From contig JAGQQP010000117.1 in NCBI GenBank assembly GCA_020426085.1, positions 1 through 9,639 on the forward strand: a stretch of 9,639 nt of DNA, read 5' to 3'. Source of the stretch: Planctomycetaceae bacterium. GTDB lineage: Bacteria > Planctomycetota > Planctomycetia > Planctomycetales > Planctomycetaceae. The position numbers and the translations under genes are program-made. The notes below the pieces were generated by a model, which was given only the letters and a program-made list of their open reading frames with translations, was not told where the DNA came from and did no database searches. Every line of letters starts with the position of its first letter. Positions within the stretch are counted from its first letter, which is position 1. Positions 1 through 6,817 of this stretch are shown one piece after another.

Positions 1-1439
1 CTGATCGTCCCCTCCGGCGTGACTTCCGCCACACTGTCATCTTTGGATTCAAAACGCGTCAGACAGGTGACATCCTCTCGGGTGCCATCCGACCAGACGG
101 CGATCGCTTTCAGCGGAACGGATTCCCCCTTCTCAGAAAATACCACCTGCTGCGGCGTCACTTCCAGACGAACAAATCGAGGCGAGGTTTTATCGATCGT
201 CTGCGCACCGGCGCTGATCCACCTACGCAACAGACTCTGCTCCCAGCCACCGGGCGGCAGCCGCAAGCCCCCTTCGTGTTCGTCTTCTGAGGTCGGCTTA
301 TTCAATACCAGACTCTGTTCCGGATGCTCTTTATCAATTCGTTTCAGCAGGTTATCGTGATCGAGTTTGAAGTCGTAGCCAAACATCGACAGCTGAAAAC
401 CACCACGTCCCTGAAACGAACCATGACAGTTCCGGCTGTTACATCCCAGTCGTCCCAGCAATGGGATGACATGCTGCTGGAAATTAGGTGTAACTTTTTC
501 ACCGGCGGCGATTCGCTCCTGAATTGGTGGCAGAACGGCTTTCAACGGAATGGAATCAGAATCTGAAAATAAAGAGGGAACGGTCGAAGCATCAGTCTTG
601 GCATCTGAAAATACATTCGTTTTTTCCAGCTTGCTCTTGATCTGTTGAAGCGCGGAAGCTGGCAGGCTCGTAAATTTTAACTCCAGACCTTTCAGTTGAG
701 TCAGATCTGATAACGCTTCCACTGCAATGGGCTCTATTTTCGTCCGATTCAGGGCCAGGTACTCAAGGCTCTTTAATGATTTTAGTGATGACAACTGAGA
801 TCCAGTAATTTCCGTCCGCGCGAGATAGAGAATTTTCAGGTTTTTGAGTGACGACAGCAATTTCAAACCGGCATCACTCACCTTAGTTCCGGACAGAAAC
901 AGAATTTCCAGATTTTCCAGATCTGCCAGCGCCTGCATTCCCTGGTCGGTGATATTCAGATCTCGTAAGGAAAGCACTCTGAGTTGCTTCAGGGAAGACA
1001 GCTGTCGCAAACCGGCATCAGTGACTTTCGTATCGTCCAGATAGAGCCGCTCCAGTTTGTTGAGCTTCTGTAGACAACTCAATCCCGCATCACTGACCGC
1101 TGACTCGGAGAGCATCAGGGTATCAAGGTTGGTCAGTTCTCGAATATGCTGGAGTGCTTCATCACCGATGTGAGGACAAACCAGCGCCAGATAGTCGAGT
1201 TGCGGGAACTGTTCCAGATGGGCCAACGCTTCCAAAGTCACGTGGGGCTTGCTCAAGCGAACCAGACGAACGCTGCCATCTTTATTCGTCTGCAAGTTGG
1301 TCCAGAAACGACGTAAACCTTCCACTGCCAGTTGTTCGGGAGTTTTGGCTGCAACAGGAGGTTCGATCTCCGCCGCGTGCAACGATTGCGCGAAAAACGA
1401 TACCAGCAAGACCAGGATGAACCGCAGTCGGACCTGCAT
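1..1439 (-). CDS. Secreted LRR / cytochrome c-like / BIG2 planctomycete protein (3' end missing)
   Basis: The frame gives 479 codons and is still open at the left edge, so the C-terminus is missing. Residues 1-22 form a Sec signal peptide (MQVRLRFILVLLV, cut near LHA/AE). Nine leucine-rich repeats follow with an exact 24-residue period; their LxxLxL cores begin at residues 57, 81, 105, 129, 153, 177, 201, 225 and 249, several with the consensus TKVTDAGL. After a polar linker (about 276-305) comes a cytochrome c-like domain (about 315-413) with the CX4CH motif CNSRNCH at 333-339, then a BIG2/Ig-like domain from about 420 to the edge (VTPQQVVF, VWSDGTREDVT). In planctomycetes such proteins usually continue into DUF1549 and DUF1553, which I expect outside the window. 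Location is exported, probably periplasmic; the substrate is unknown. The start is ATG 1439 with a good Shine-Dalgarno. It lies 156 bases behind the operon on the same strand and probably has its own promoter. Confidence 0.85.
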   Translation of the reverse strand, partial: MQVRLRFILVLLVSFFAQSLHAAEIEPPVAAKTPEQLAVEGLRRFWTNLQTNKDGSVRLVRLSKPHVTLEALAHLEQFPQLDYLALVCPHIGDEALQHIRELTNLDTLMLSESAVSDAGLSCLQKLNKLERLYLDDTKVTDAGLRQLSSLKQLRVLSLRDLNITDQGMQALADLENLEILFLSGTKVSDAGLKLLSSLKNLKILYLARTEITGSQLSSLKSLKSLEYLALNRTKIEPIAVEALSDLTQLKGLELKFTSLPASALQQIKSKLEKTNVFSDAKTDASTVPSLFSDSDSIPLKAVLPPIQERIAAGEKVTPNFQQHVIPLLGRLGCNSRNCHGSFQGRGGFQLSMFGYDFKLDHDNLLKRIDKEHPEQSLVLNKPTSEDEHEGGLRLPPGGWEQSLLRRWISAGAQTIDKTSPRFVRLEVTPQQVVFSEKGESVPLKAIAVWSDGTREDVTCLTRFESKDDSVAEVTPEGTI

Positions 1440-1442
1440 CTC

Positions 1443-1450
1443 TCACCTCT
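1443..1450 (-). promoter_or_regulatory. Ribosome binding site of the LRR-cytochrome gene
   Basis: Read on the minus strand this is AGAGGTGA, close to a full anti-Shine-Dalgarno match, ending three bases before the ATG at 1439-1437. It decides the start, which also opens directly into a signal peptide. Confidence 0.7.
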
Positions 1451-1475
1451 TCGAAAATCAATTCCAACTGGTAAA

Positions 1476-1490
1476 TGATTGAGCCAATCA
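1476..1490. repeat. Short inverted repeat upstream of the LRR-cytochrome gene
   Basis: TGATTG-AGC-CAATCA is a perfect 6-bp inverted repeat around three bases. It sits between the ribosome binding site and the candidate -35 of the LRR-cytochrome gene and overlaps the candidate -10. It could be an operator or a short mRNA hairpin; a chance palindrome of this length is also possible. Confidence 0.35.
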
Positions 1491-1514
1491 CATAAACACA
1501 CCTTAATACGTCAA
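1487..1514 (-). promoter_or_regulatory. Candidate promoter of the LRR-cytochrome gene
   Basis: On the minus strand TTGACG (1514-1509, five of six bases of the sigma-70 -35 consensus) is followed after 16 bases by TGTGAT (1492-1487, four of six of TATAAT). The -10 overlaps the inverted repeat at 1476-1490, a plausible operator position. Judged by eye only; planctomycete promoters are poorly defined, so this is a candidate. Confidence 0.3.
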
Positions 1515-1575
1515 GGCTGTCTAAGCAATGTTAATTAAATGACTAGTTAGCTGATTTCAGAGATTTTGGTAAGAC

Positions 1576-1592
1576 GTTCAGGGAAACCGAAC
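1576..1592 (-). terminator. Weak hairpin just behind the operon's last stop codon
   Basis: Minus-strand GTTCGG-TTTC-CCTGAAC folds as a six-pair stem with one bulged T and a four-base loop, beginning four bases after the TAA of the 3-hydroxybutyrate dehydrogenase gene. No clear run of U follows, so it is at best a weak or factor-assisted terminator, or a 3'-end-protecting hairpin. Confidence 0.2.
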
Positions 1593-1595
1593 TGT

Positions 1596-2363
1596 TTATT
1601 GTGCTGTCCAACCCCCGTCTATGGTCCAGCAGACCCCCGTGATTGACTTCGCCTGGTCAGAACACAGATAAGAGACCATCGCAGCGACTTCTTCAGGCTC
1701 GATCATCTTTCCAGTGGCAGACGCTTTCAGAAAGACTTCACTTTCGACCTGTTCTAAACTGATCCCCAGCGTCTCCGCCTGCGCGGCGATCTGTTGTTCG
1801 ACCAGCGGCGTCCTCACATACGCAGGGCAAATCACATTCGCGGTGATCTGAAACGGCCCCCCTTCCAGAGCCGTCGATTTTGTCAGGCCGACCAGTCCAT
1901 GCTTCGCCGCGATATACCCCACTTTATTGAGAGACGCTATCTGGGAATGAATCGACCCCATATTAATGATGCGCCCCCAACCCTGCTGCTTCATTTTCGG
2001 AAGGACATATTTTGTTAACAGAAACGGCGCGGTCAGCATGACCTTCAGCATGTTCTCCCATACGGTTTCCGGAAAGTCTTCCAACTGTGATACATGCTGG
2101 AAACCCGCATTATTGACCAAAATATCAATCACTTCAAACTCGTTCAAAGCCTGTTCGACCAGATACTGACAATCAGACTGTTTTGAGAGATCCGTAGGAA
2201 TAAACCTCGCTTGCTGATCGGCTGAACTCAGACTTTTGAGGTAATCCGGTTCCTTCCGGTCGGCAATCACCACATGACACCCCTCGCGGAACAGGGTCTG
2301 CGCAATTTCAGCTCCGATGCCACTCGCGGCTCCAGTAATCAATGCGGTACGAGTTGTCGCCAT
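1596..2363 (-). CDS. bdhA: D-3-hydroxybutyrate dehydrogenase (SDR family)
   Basis: A 255-residue cytoplasmic short-chain dehydrogenase, the family's usual length. It should catalyse NAD-dependent interconversion of D-3-hydroxybutyrate and acetoacetate (EC 1.1.1.30). Visible features: the Rossmann motif GAASGIG at 11-17, NNAG at 84-87, catalytic Ser137, Tyr150 and Lys154 (YIAAK), and family signatures NNAGFQH, TPLVEQQI and the C-terminal DGGWTAQ, which together separate 3-hydroxybutyrate dehydrogenase from generic FabG-like SDRs. The position of the classical SDR Asn (xNL) is Met109 (VML); I recall the same Met in other bacterial 3-hydroxybutyrate dehydrogenases, so I do not read it as damage. 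The ATG shares one base with the upstream gene's stop (TGATG), and GTGAGG seven bases before it lies inside that gene, indicating translational coupling. It is the last gene of the operon. Confidence 0.9.
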   Translation of the reverse strand: MATTRTALITGAASGIGAEIAQTLFREGCHVVIADRKEPDYLKSLSSADQQARFIPTDLSKQSDCQYLVEQALNEFEVIDILVNNAGFQHVSQLEDFPETVWENMLKVMLTAPFLLTKYVLPKMKQQGWGRIINMGSIHSQIASLNKVGYIAAKHGLVGLTKSTALEGGPFQITANVICPAYVRTPLVEQQIAAQAETLGISLEQVESEVFLKASATGKMIEPEEVAAMVSYLCSDQAKSITGVCWTIDGGWTAQ

Positions 2364-3298
2364 CAGTGTTCCTCACGTAAGATCTGTTGAATACGAGCCA
2401 GTTTCTCATCTCTCCAGGCAACCCATTCACTGGGGCTTTTCTGTTTCAGATACACTTGAGTTCCGGCGACGGCCTTTTCTTTTGCGGACTCCGGGATACT
2501 CGTCCAGTGTTCCATATCTCGCCAGTATGCTTCAAAGGAAGCCCCGATCGTATCGATGAATTTCTGATACCCGCCTGCACCGCCACCTAGTTCGTAAATC
2601 AGATGCTGGCCCATTAACGCCCAGCGCAGACCCGGCCCCTGACAGAGTGCCGCATCGATGTCTTCCACACTGGCGACCCCAGCGTCCAGCAGCGCCAGTG
2701 ATTCCCTCCAGACCGCCGCCGCCAGTCGATTGGCAATGTGCCCGGGGACTTCCTTTTTTAATACCACAGGATGTTTTCCCAGTTCCAGAAAAAAGGCTTT
2801 CACTGTTTCCATTGTTTCAGCTGCAGTCTGATCACCGGGAACCAGTTCCACCAGCGGAATCAGATGTGGTGGATTGAAGGGATGCGTGATTAATGCCCGT
2901 CCGGGGTGTTGCATCACAGACTGCATTCGCGTCATCAGCAGTCCCGAAGAGCTGCTACCCAGAATTGCTGTCTTCGGGGCATATTTTTCGAACTGACGGT
3001 AAACGTCGGCTTTGATATCATAATCTTCGACGACTGATTCCTGCACATATTCCACATCAGTCAGCAGGTCCGCCATCGAATCGACGACGTTCAGCTTCTC
3101 TTCTGCCGTTGTGGCATCCTCACGCGAAAGCAGGTTCAGATCTGTCAGACGTTTGAGATTCTGGACCGACTGCTCTCGTGCCTGTTGTTTGACCGATTCA
3201 TTCACATCATAAATGCGGACATTTAACCCCTGCGCTGCAAAAAATGTCGCCCAGCTGGCTCCGATCAACCCCGCTCCCAGAATTCCGATTTCCTGCAT
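2363..3298 (-). CDS. 3-hydroxyacyl-CoA dehydrogenase-family protein (lambda-crystallin / L-carnitine dehydrogenase-like)
   Basis: A 311-residue cytoplasmic NAD-dependent dehydrogenase. The N-terminal Rossmann domain has GAGLIG at 8-13 and Asp31 after the second strand (YDV), favouring NAD over NADP. The substrate region has GSSSSG at 114-119, the catalytic His139 (THPFNPP) and Glu151 (LVELVPG), and Asn190 (HIANR). The C-terminal helical domain carries GPGLRWALMG at 221-230 followed by a roughly 80-residue tail. That motif and the length, longer than the ~280-residue 3-hydroxybutyryl-CoA dehydrogenases, point by recall to the lambda-crystallin / L-carnitine dehydrogenase branch. In this operon it could oxidise L-3-hydroxybutyryl-CoA, a free L-3-hydroxyacid or a carnitine-like compound; the sequence does not decide. 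A TGA two codons upstream in frame fixes the start. The gap from the thiolase is 33 bases and the ribosome binding site is weak. Confidence 0.82.
   Translation of the reverse strand: MQEIGILGAGLIGASWATFFAAQGLNVRIYDVNESVKQQAREQSVQNLKRLTDLNLLSREDATTAEEKLNVVDSMADLLTDVEYVQESVVEDYDIKADVYRQFEKYAPKTAILGSSSSGLLMTRMQSVMQHPGRALITHPFNPPHLIPLVELVPGDQTAAETMETVKAFFLELGKHPVVLKKEVPGHIANRLAAAVWRESLALLDAGVASVEDIDAALCQGPGLRWALMGQHLIYELGGGAGGYQKFIDTIGASFEAYWRDMEHWTSIPESAKEKAVAGTQVYLKQKSPSEWVAWRDEKLARIQQILREEH
2371..2376 (-). promoter_or_regulatory. Ribosome binding site of bdhA inside the preceding gene
   Basis: Minus-strand GTGAGG lies in the last codons of the hydroxyacyl-CoA dehydrogenase gene, seven bases ahead of the bdhA ATG. 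With the TGATG stop-start overlap it indicates that ribosomes finishing the upstream gene restart on bdhA. Confidence 0.55.
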
Positions 3299-3331
3299 CT
3301 GTCAATTACTTTCTTTCAATGCCTGAATGAC

Positions 3332-4528
3332 TCACGCCGCTTCGAACAACATGGCGATTCCCATGCCGCCCCCGATACACAGTGAAGCAATCCCCTGTTG
3401 TGTTTCCCGTTTCTGCATTTCGTGTAATAAGCTCACAGCGATGCGCGCCCCACTGGCTCCCAGAGGATGTCCCAGGGCAATGGCTCCTCCATTCACATTC
3501 ACTCGCCCCTCATCCCAACTCAACGATTTACCAACGGCCAGAGTTTGTGCCGCAAATGCTTCGTTCACTTCCAGCAACCCAATATCACTCAATTTCAATT
3601 TTTCCGCTTTTAACAATGCCTCCACTGCGTGAGCGGGTCCCATGCCCATGTATTGTGGATCCAGACCCACATTGGAAAACGCACGAATCCACGCCAGCGG
3701 TTGCAGCTTATTTTCAGTGACAAAACTCTCGTCAGCAATCAACAGCGTTGCGGCTCCATCATTGATTCCAGAAGAATTCGCAGCAGTGACTGTCCCTTCT
3801 GGTTTAAAAGCAGGTCGCAGACAGGAGATCGTTTCATAACTGGTCTCTTTTCGCGGATATTCATCCTGGGAAATCACCGTTGTTTCTTTTTTCCTGTTGG
3901 TCACAGAAACACTCACAATCTCCTTCTCAAATTTTCCGCCTTCAATCGCTGCCTGACATCGTTCCTGACTTTGTACTGCATAGCGATCCTGGGCTTCACG
4001 TGAGATCTCATATTTTTCGGAAAGATTTTCGGCTGTGATCCCCATGTGACAGTCATAAAAGGCATCCCACAACGCATCGAGAATCATGGAATCAACCAGT
4101 TGCTGGTTACCCATCTTGAAGCCACTGCGTGCTCCCTGCAGCAGGTAGGGTGCATTGCTCATGCTTTCCATGCCCCCTGCCAGAACAACACGGGCATTCC
4201 CACACAGAATCGACTGGACTCCCAATGCGACTGACTTCAATCCCGAACCACACACCATATTCACGGTGGTGGCAGGCACACTAAACGGCATCCCCGAGTT
4301 GAGCGCCACCTGCCGGGCCGGGTTCATACCACAGCCTGCGGTAAAGACCTGCCCTAGAAATACCTCATCGACCTGAGAGGCACTGAGCTGCCCCCGTTTT
4401 AATGTTTCTTTGGCCGCAATCGTACCCAGTTTGACTGCTGAGAGATCTTTAAACACGCCATTAAACGAACCGATGGGAGTGCGGGCGGCACTCAGCACGG
4501 CAACTCTTGTCTGTGTCTGCTGACTCAT
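3332..4528 (-). CDS. Acetyl-CoA C-acetyltransferase (acetoacetyl-CoA thiolase)
   Basis: A 398-residue cytoplasmic thiolase of the usual biosynthetic/short-chain size, expected to convert acetoacetyl-CoA plus CoA to two acetyl-CoA (EC 2.3.1.9), or the reverse. All catalytic elements are present: nucleophile Cys93 in VCGSGLKS, the NEAFA motif at 322-326, His354 in ALGHPLGASG, and Cys384 in LCIGGGMG. HMGITAEN at 161-168 is typical of the AtoB/PhaA group and argues against a long-chain FadA-type enzyme. There is no signal peptide. Its ATG overlaps the ligase's TGA (ATGA, 4525-4528), with AGTGAG five bases upstream, so it is probably translated by coupling to the ligase. Between an acid-activating enzyme and two hydroxybutyrate-type dehydrogenases, the degradative direction is more likely. 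No phaB or phaC is present here, so there is no direct evidence for a polyhydroxyalkanoate role. Confidence 0.93.
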   Translation of the reverse strand: MSQQTQTRVAVLSAARTPIGSFNGVFKDLSAVKLGTIAAKETLKRGQLSASQVDEVFLGQVFTAGCGMNPARQVALNSGMPFSVPATTVNMVCGSGLKSVALGVQSILCGNARVVLAGGMESMSNAPYLLQGARSGFKMGNQQLVDSMILDALWDAFYDCHMGITAENLSEKYEISREAQDRYAVQSQERCQAAIEGGKFEKEIVSVSVTNRKKETTVISQDEYPRKETSYETISCLRPAFKPEGTVTAANSSGINDGAATLLIADESFVTENKLQPLAWIRAFSNVGLDPQYMGMGPAHAVEALLKAEKLKLSDIGLLEVNEAFAAQTLAVGKSLSWDEGRVNVNGGAIALGHPLGASGARIAVSLLHEMQKRETQQGIASLCIGGGMGIAMLFEAA

Positions 4529-6564
4529 ATTTTCTCACTCTGATAGAGATCACGTAATTTCCGCCGCATCACTTTATTGGACGCTGTGCGCGGCAATTGT
4601 TCAATTTCCCGAACGGCATGGATTTTGAAAAGTGGATTGAGCTGACTGCGAATGATCTGCTGCATCTGCAGTTGCAGCTCTGTTGAATCATATGGAACTC
4701 CATTTTGCATGACGACAAAGATGACTAACTGGCTCGGACCTCCGCCAGGAGGCGCGACCGCAATCGCAGCGACTTCTCTGACTCCTGCAGCCTGCGTCAA
4801 CAGCTCTTCAATCTGGACGGAACTGACTTTGATTCCTCCCAGATTCATCGCATCGTCGACCCGACCATGGGCGCGATAGTATCCTCTCGATAAGGCTTCA
4901 ATCTGGTCTCCATGACGACGGAGTACCTGTCCGTCTGGCCCAGGATTGATATCCGCAAAATAGACTTCATGATGATCCCGGTTGATCAAGCGCGTCGAAA
5001 GACCAATTACAGGTGGTACAAAAAAGACTTCACCGTTTGTCGTTTCTTCTCCCGATTCACTCAATAACAGCCATTCAAATCCGACGGCTGCACAGGAAAA
5101 CAGACCGGGCACGCCCGGCTTCAGAACTGTCCCGGTGATATAACCGCCTCCGGTTTCCGTTCCGCCACAATATTCTATTACTGGCCTGTACCCGGCACGT
5201 GACATCAGCCACAACATGTCTTCAGGATTGGAACATTCACCGGTGGAGCTGAAGACCTTGATGTGTGACCAGTCCAACCCTGCAGTTGCATCCTGACTAC
5301 GCCAGGCGGAAACGATACTCGGTACCAGTCCCAGCATGGTGACGCCTGCATTCTGGACAAACTCACAAAACCGGCGACTGGTGGGCACGGCATCCGACAG
5401 AGCAATCGTAGCGTCATTAATCAACGAGGCATACACCAGCCACGGGCCCATCATCCACCCCAGATTCGTCGGCCAGCAGACGATATCCCCTGCATGAATA
5501 TCATGATGCAGATATCCGTCCCCAGCAGATTTGATTGGCGTAGTCTGATCCCAGGGGATTCCTTTGGGACTGCCTGTTGTTCCCGACGAAAACAGAATCG
5601 TCGATTCATCATGCGGCAGACGAGGCACACAAGTCAGTTCTGAATTATCAGAGAGAAATTCAGACCACCGCTGGTCCTCTTTGCGGAGCGATACTTCCAG
5701 CGATTCCGCTTCCGGAATCACAACAGCCGGCAATTCAGCCAACGATGCCAGTTTTTCAAATAGAGGAAGATGACGTCCATTTCGAGTGATCACATCTTGA
5801 ATGAAGATCAGCCGGGGTGCAGTGATTTTCAGGCGTACCTGCATTTCTTCTGCAGAAAAGCTGTCTGCAATCGTCACGACTACACAACCGGCGGCAATGA
5901 TTCCCAGAAAAATCGCCACCGATTCCGGCGTCATCGGCATCATCACGGCAACCCGTTCCCCTGGTTCGATGCCTGCCTCTGTTAAACCGTTTGCAACGCG
6001 GGCCGTTAATACTCGCAGCTCCCGATAGCTGATTCGCTGTACTTCATCAGTACCGCGCTGAAACAAGATCGCCGTCTCTTCGGACTTCTCCCGCAGACAA
6101 GACTCGACAATATTTAACGCCGCCCCTCTGAGCCATTCCACCTGCTCGACACCAGCATTCAAATCCATGATTTGTTGAGGGGGTTCTTGAAATTGAATCT
6201 TCAGAGAGTCGATTAACTTAGCCGTAAATTCTTCCCGGTTCGAAATCGACCATTGATAGAGCGACTCAAAATCGTCCAGATTCAAATCGGACGCCCATGC
6301 CGCGAGGTGAGACTCCTTCAGTTCCCGTTCACCAGGATACCAGGCCGGTGCTGGTTCTCCGTTAGCAAGGCGTTCCTGAAAGACCCGCTGGTATAATAAT
6401 TGATGAACGCTGAACGGAATCGCAGGAGTCAAAACTTCTGCGACTAGAAAATGCCAGAGTTCCTCATCCGACTGGATGGTAGTCTGTCTCAGTAAATCAA
6501 CCAGCTGGTTTGCTGCCTCGGCTGGTAGACCACAGTCGATGAGCGCTGCTGTGGGAATCTCCAT
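4525..6564 (-). CDS. AMP-forming acyl-CoA synthetase, plant AAE17/AAE18-like (probable acetoacetate or hydroxyacid activation)
   Basis: A 679-residue adenylate-forming ligase of the ANL superfamily: acid + ATP + CoA gives acyl-CoA + AMP + PPi. Domains in order: an N-terminal region (about 1-95, with PFSVHQLLY at 50-58), an acetyl-CoA-synthetase-type N-terminal domain (about 100-157, WSISN and LNIVESCL), the adenylation core with P-loop FSSGTTGSPKG (325-335), YCGGTETGGG (465-474), the ribose-binding Asp553 (LRRHGD), the hinge GRVDDAMNLGGIK (567-579), and catalytic Lys664 (PRTASNK). By recall the core (CWPTNLGW, MNLGGIKVSS, PRTASNK) resembles plant peroxisomal AAE17/AAE18 more than acetoacetyl-CoA synthetase, whose hinge reads more like NPGGVR. 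From the operon, acetoacetate or a 3-hydroxyacid is the likely substrate. First gene of the operon. I chose ATG 6564 for a GGA seven bases upstream; ATG 6576 and TTG 6582 are in-frame alternatives without a visible ribosome binding site. Confidence 0.85.
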   Translation of the reverse strand: MEIPTAALIDCGLPAEAANQLVDLLRQTTIQSDEELWHFLVAEVLTPAIPFSVHQLLYQRVFQERLANGEPAPAWYPGERELKESHLAAWASDLNLDDFESLYQWSISNREEFTAKLIDSLKIQFQEPPQQIMDLNAGVEQVEWLRGAALNIVESCLREKSEETAILFQRGTDEVQRISYRELRVLTARVANGLTEAGIEPGERVAVMMPMTPESVAIFLGIIAAGCVVVTIADSFSAEEMQVRLKITAPRLIFIQDVITRNGRHLPLFEKLASLAELPAVVIPEAESLEVSLRKEDQRWSEFLSDNSELTCVPRLPHDESTILFSSGTTGSPKGIPWDQTTPIKSAGDGYLHHDIHAGDIVCWPTNLGWMMGPWLVYASLINDATIALSDAVPTSRRFCEFVQNAGVTMLGLVPSIVSAWRSQDATAGLDWSHIKVFSSTGECSNPEDMLWLMSRAGYRPVIEYCGGTETGGGYITGTVLKPGVPGLFSCAAVGFEWLLLSESGEETTNGEVFFVPPVIGLSTRLINRDHHEVYFADINPGPDGQVLRRHGDQIEALSRGYYRAHGRVDDAMNLGGIKVSSVQIEELLTQAAGVREVAAIAVAPPGGGPSQLVIFVVMQNGVPYDSTELQLQMQQIIRSQLNPLFKIHAVREIEQLPRTASNKVMRRKLRDLYQSEKI

Positions 6565-6607
6565 GGATCGTTCCATTATCAATCGGGGGTCTCAGGTCTG
6601 CATGAAG

Positions 6608-6635
6608 ATTTAAACTCTAACCGTTCCTGATTCAA
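6608..6635 (-). promoter_or_regulatory. Candidate promoter of the ketone-body operon
   Basis: On the minus strand TTGAAT (6635-6630, four of six of the -35 consensus) is followed after 16 bases by TTAAAT (6613-6608, four of six of the -10). Transcription would begin near 6600, leaving a leader of about 25-40 bases before the candidate starts of the ligase gene. Weak on sequence alone, well placed. Confidence 0.3.
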
Positions 6636-6817
6636 ATCGCCAGTTCAGGCTTGCCCTGCGTAAATCCAGCAGCCAAAATGAGTTGGTCGCCATCTACGAT
6701 TTTCCATTTAACCTCGTGTAATGACTTCCATTCCGTCTGGCAAATGCGAAAATACAATAGACACCGTAATTGAATGACAGGTGAAACTGGCTTGTCGTTC
6801 CAACATGCGCCCCGCGG

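Noticed and set aside
1154..1501. Open frames of 69-88 codons on both strands across the start of the LRR-cytochrome gene
   Set aside because: They overlap the in-frame signal peptide and first LRR, have no ribosome binding site and give low-complexity Arg/Ser-rich products; the LRR reading explains the DNA.
2031..2044. Loss of the classical SDR catalytic Asn in bdhA (Met109)
   Set aside because: Several bacterial 3-hydroxybutyrate dehydrogenases I remember carry Met at this position (xxML), and all other catalytic and signature residues are intact, so it is a subgroup trait rather than inactivation.
1596..6564. A PHA (polyhydroxybutyrate) synthesis locus
   Set aside because: There is a thiolase, but no phaB-type acetoacetyl-CoA reductase, phaC synthase or phasin; the SDR carries 3-hydroxybutyrate dehydrogenase signatures and an acid-CoA ligase is present, which fits breakdown better.
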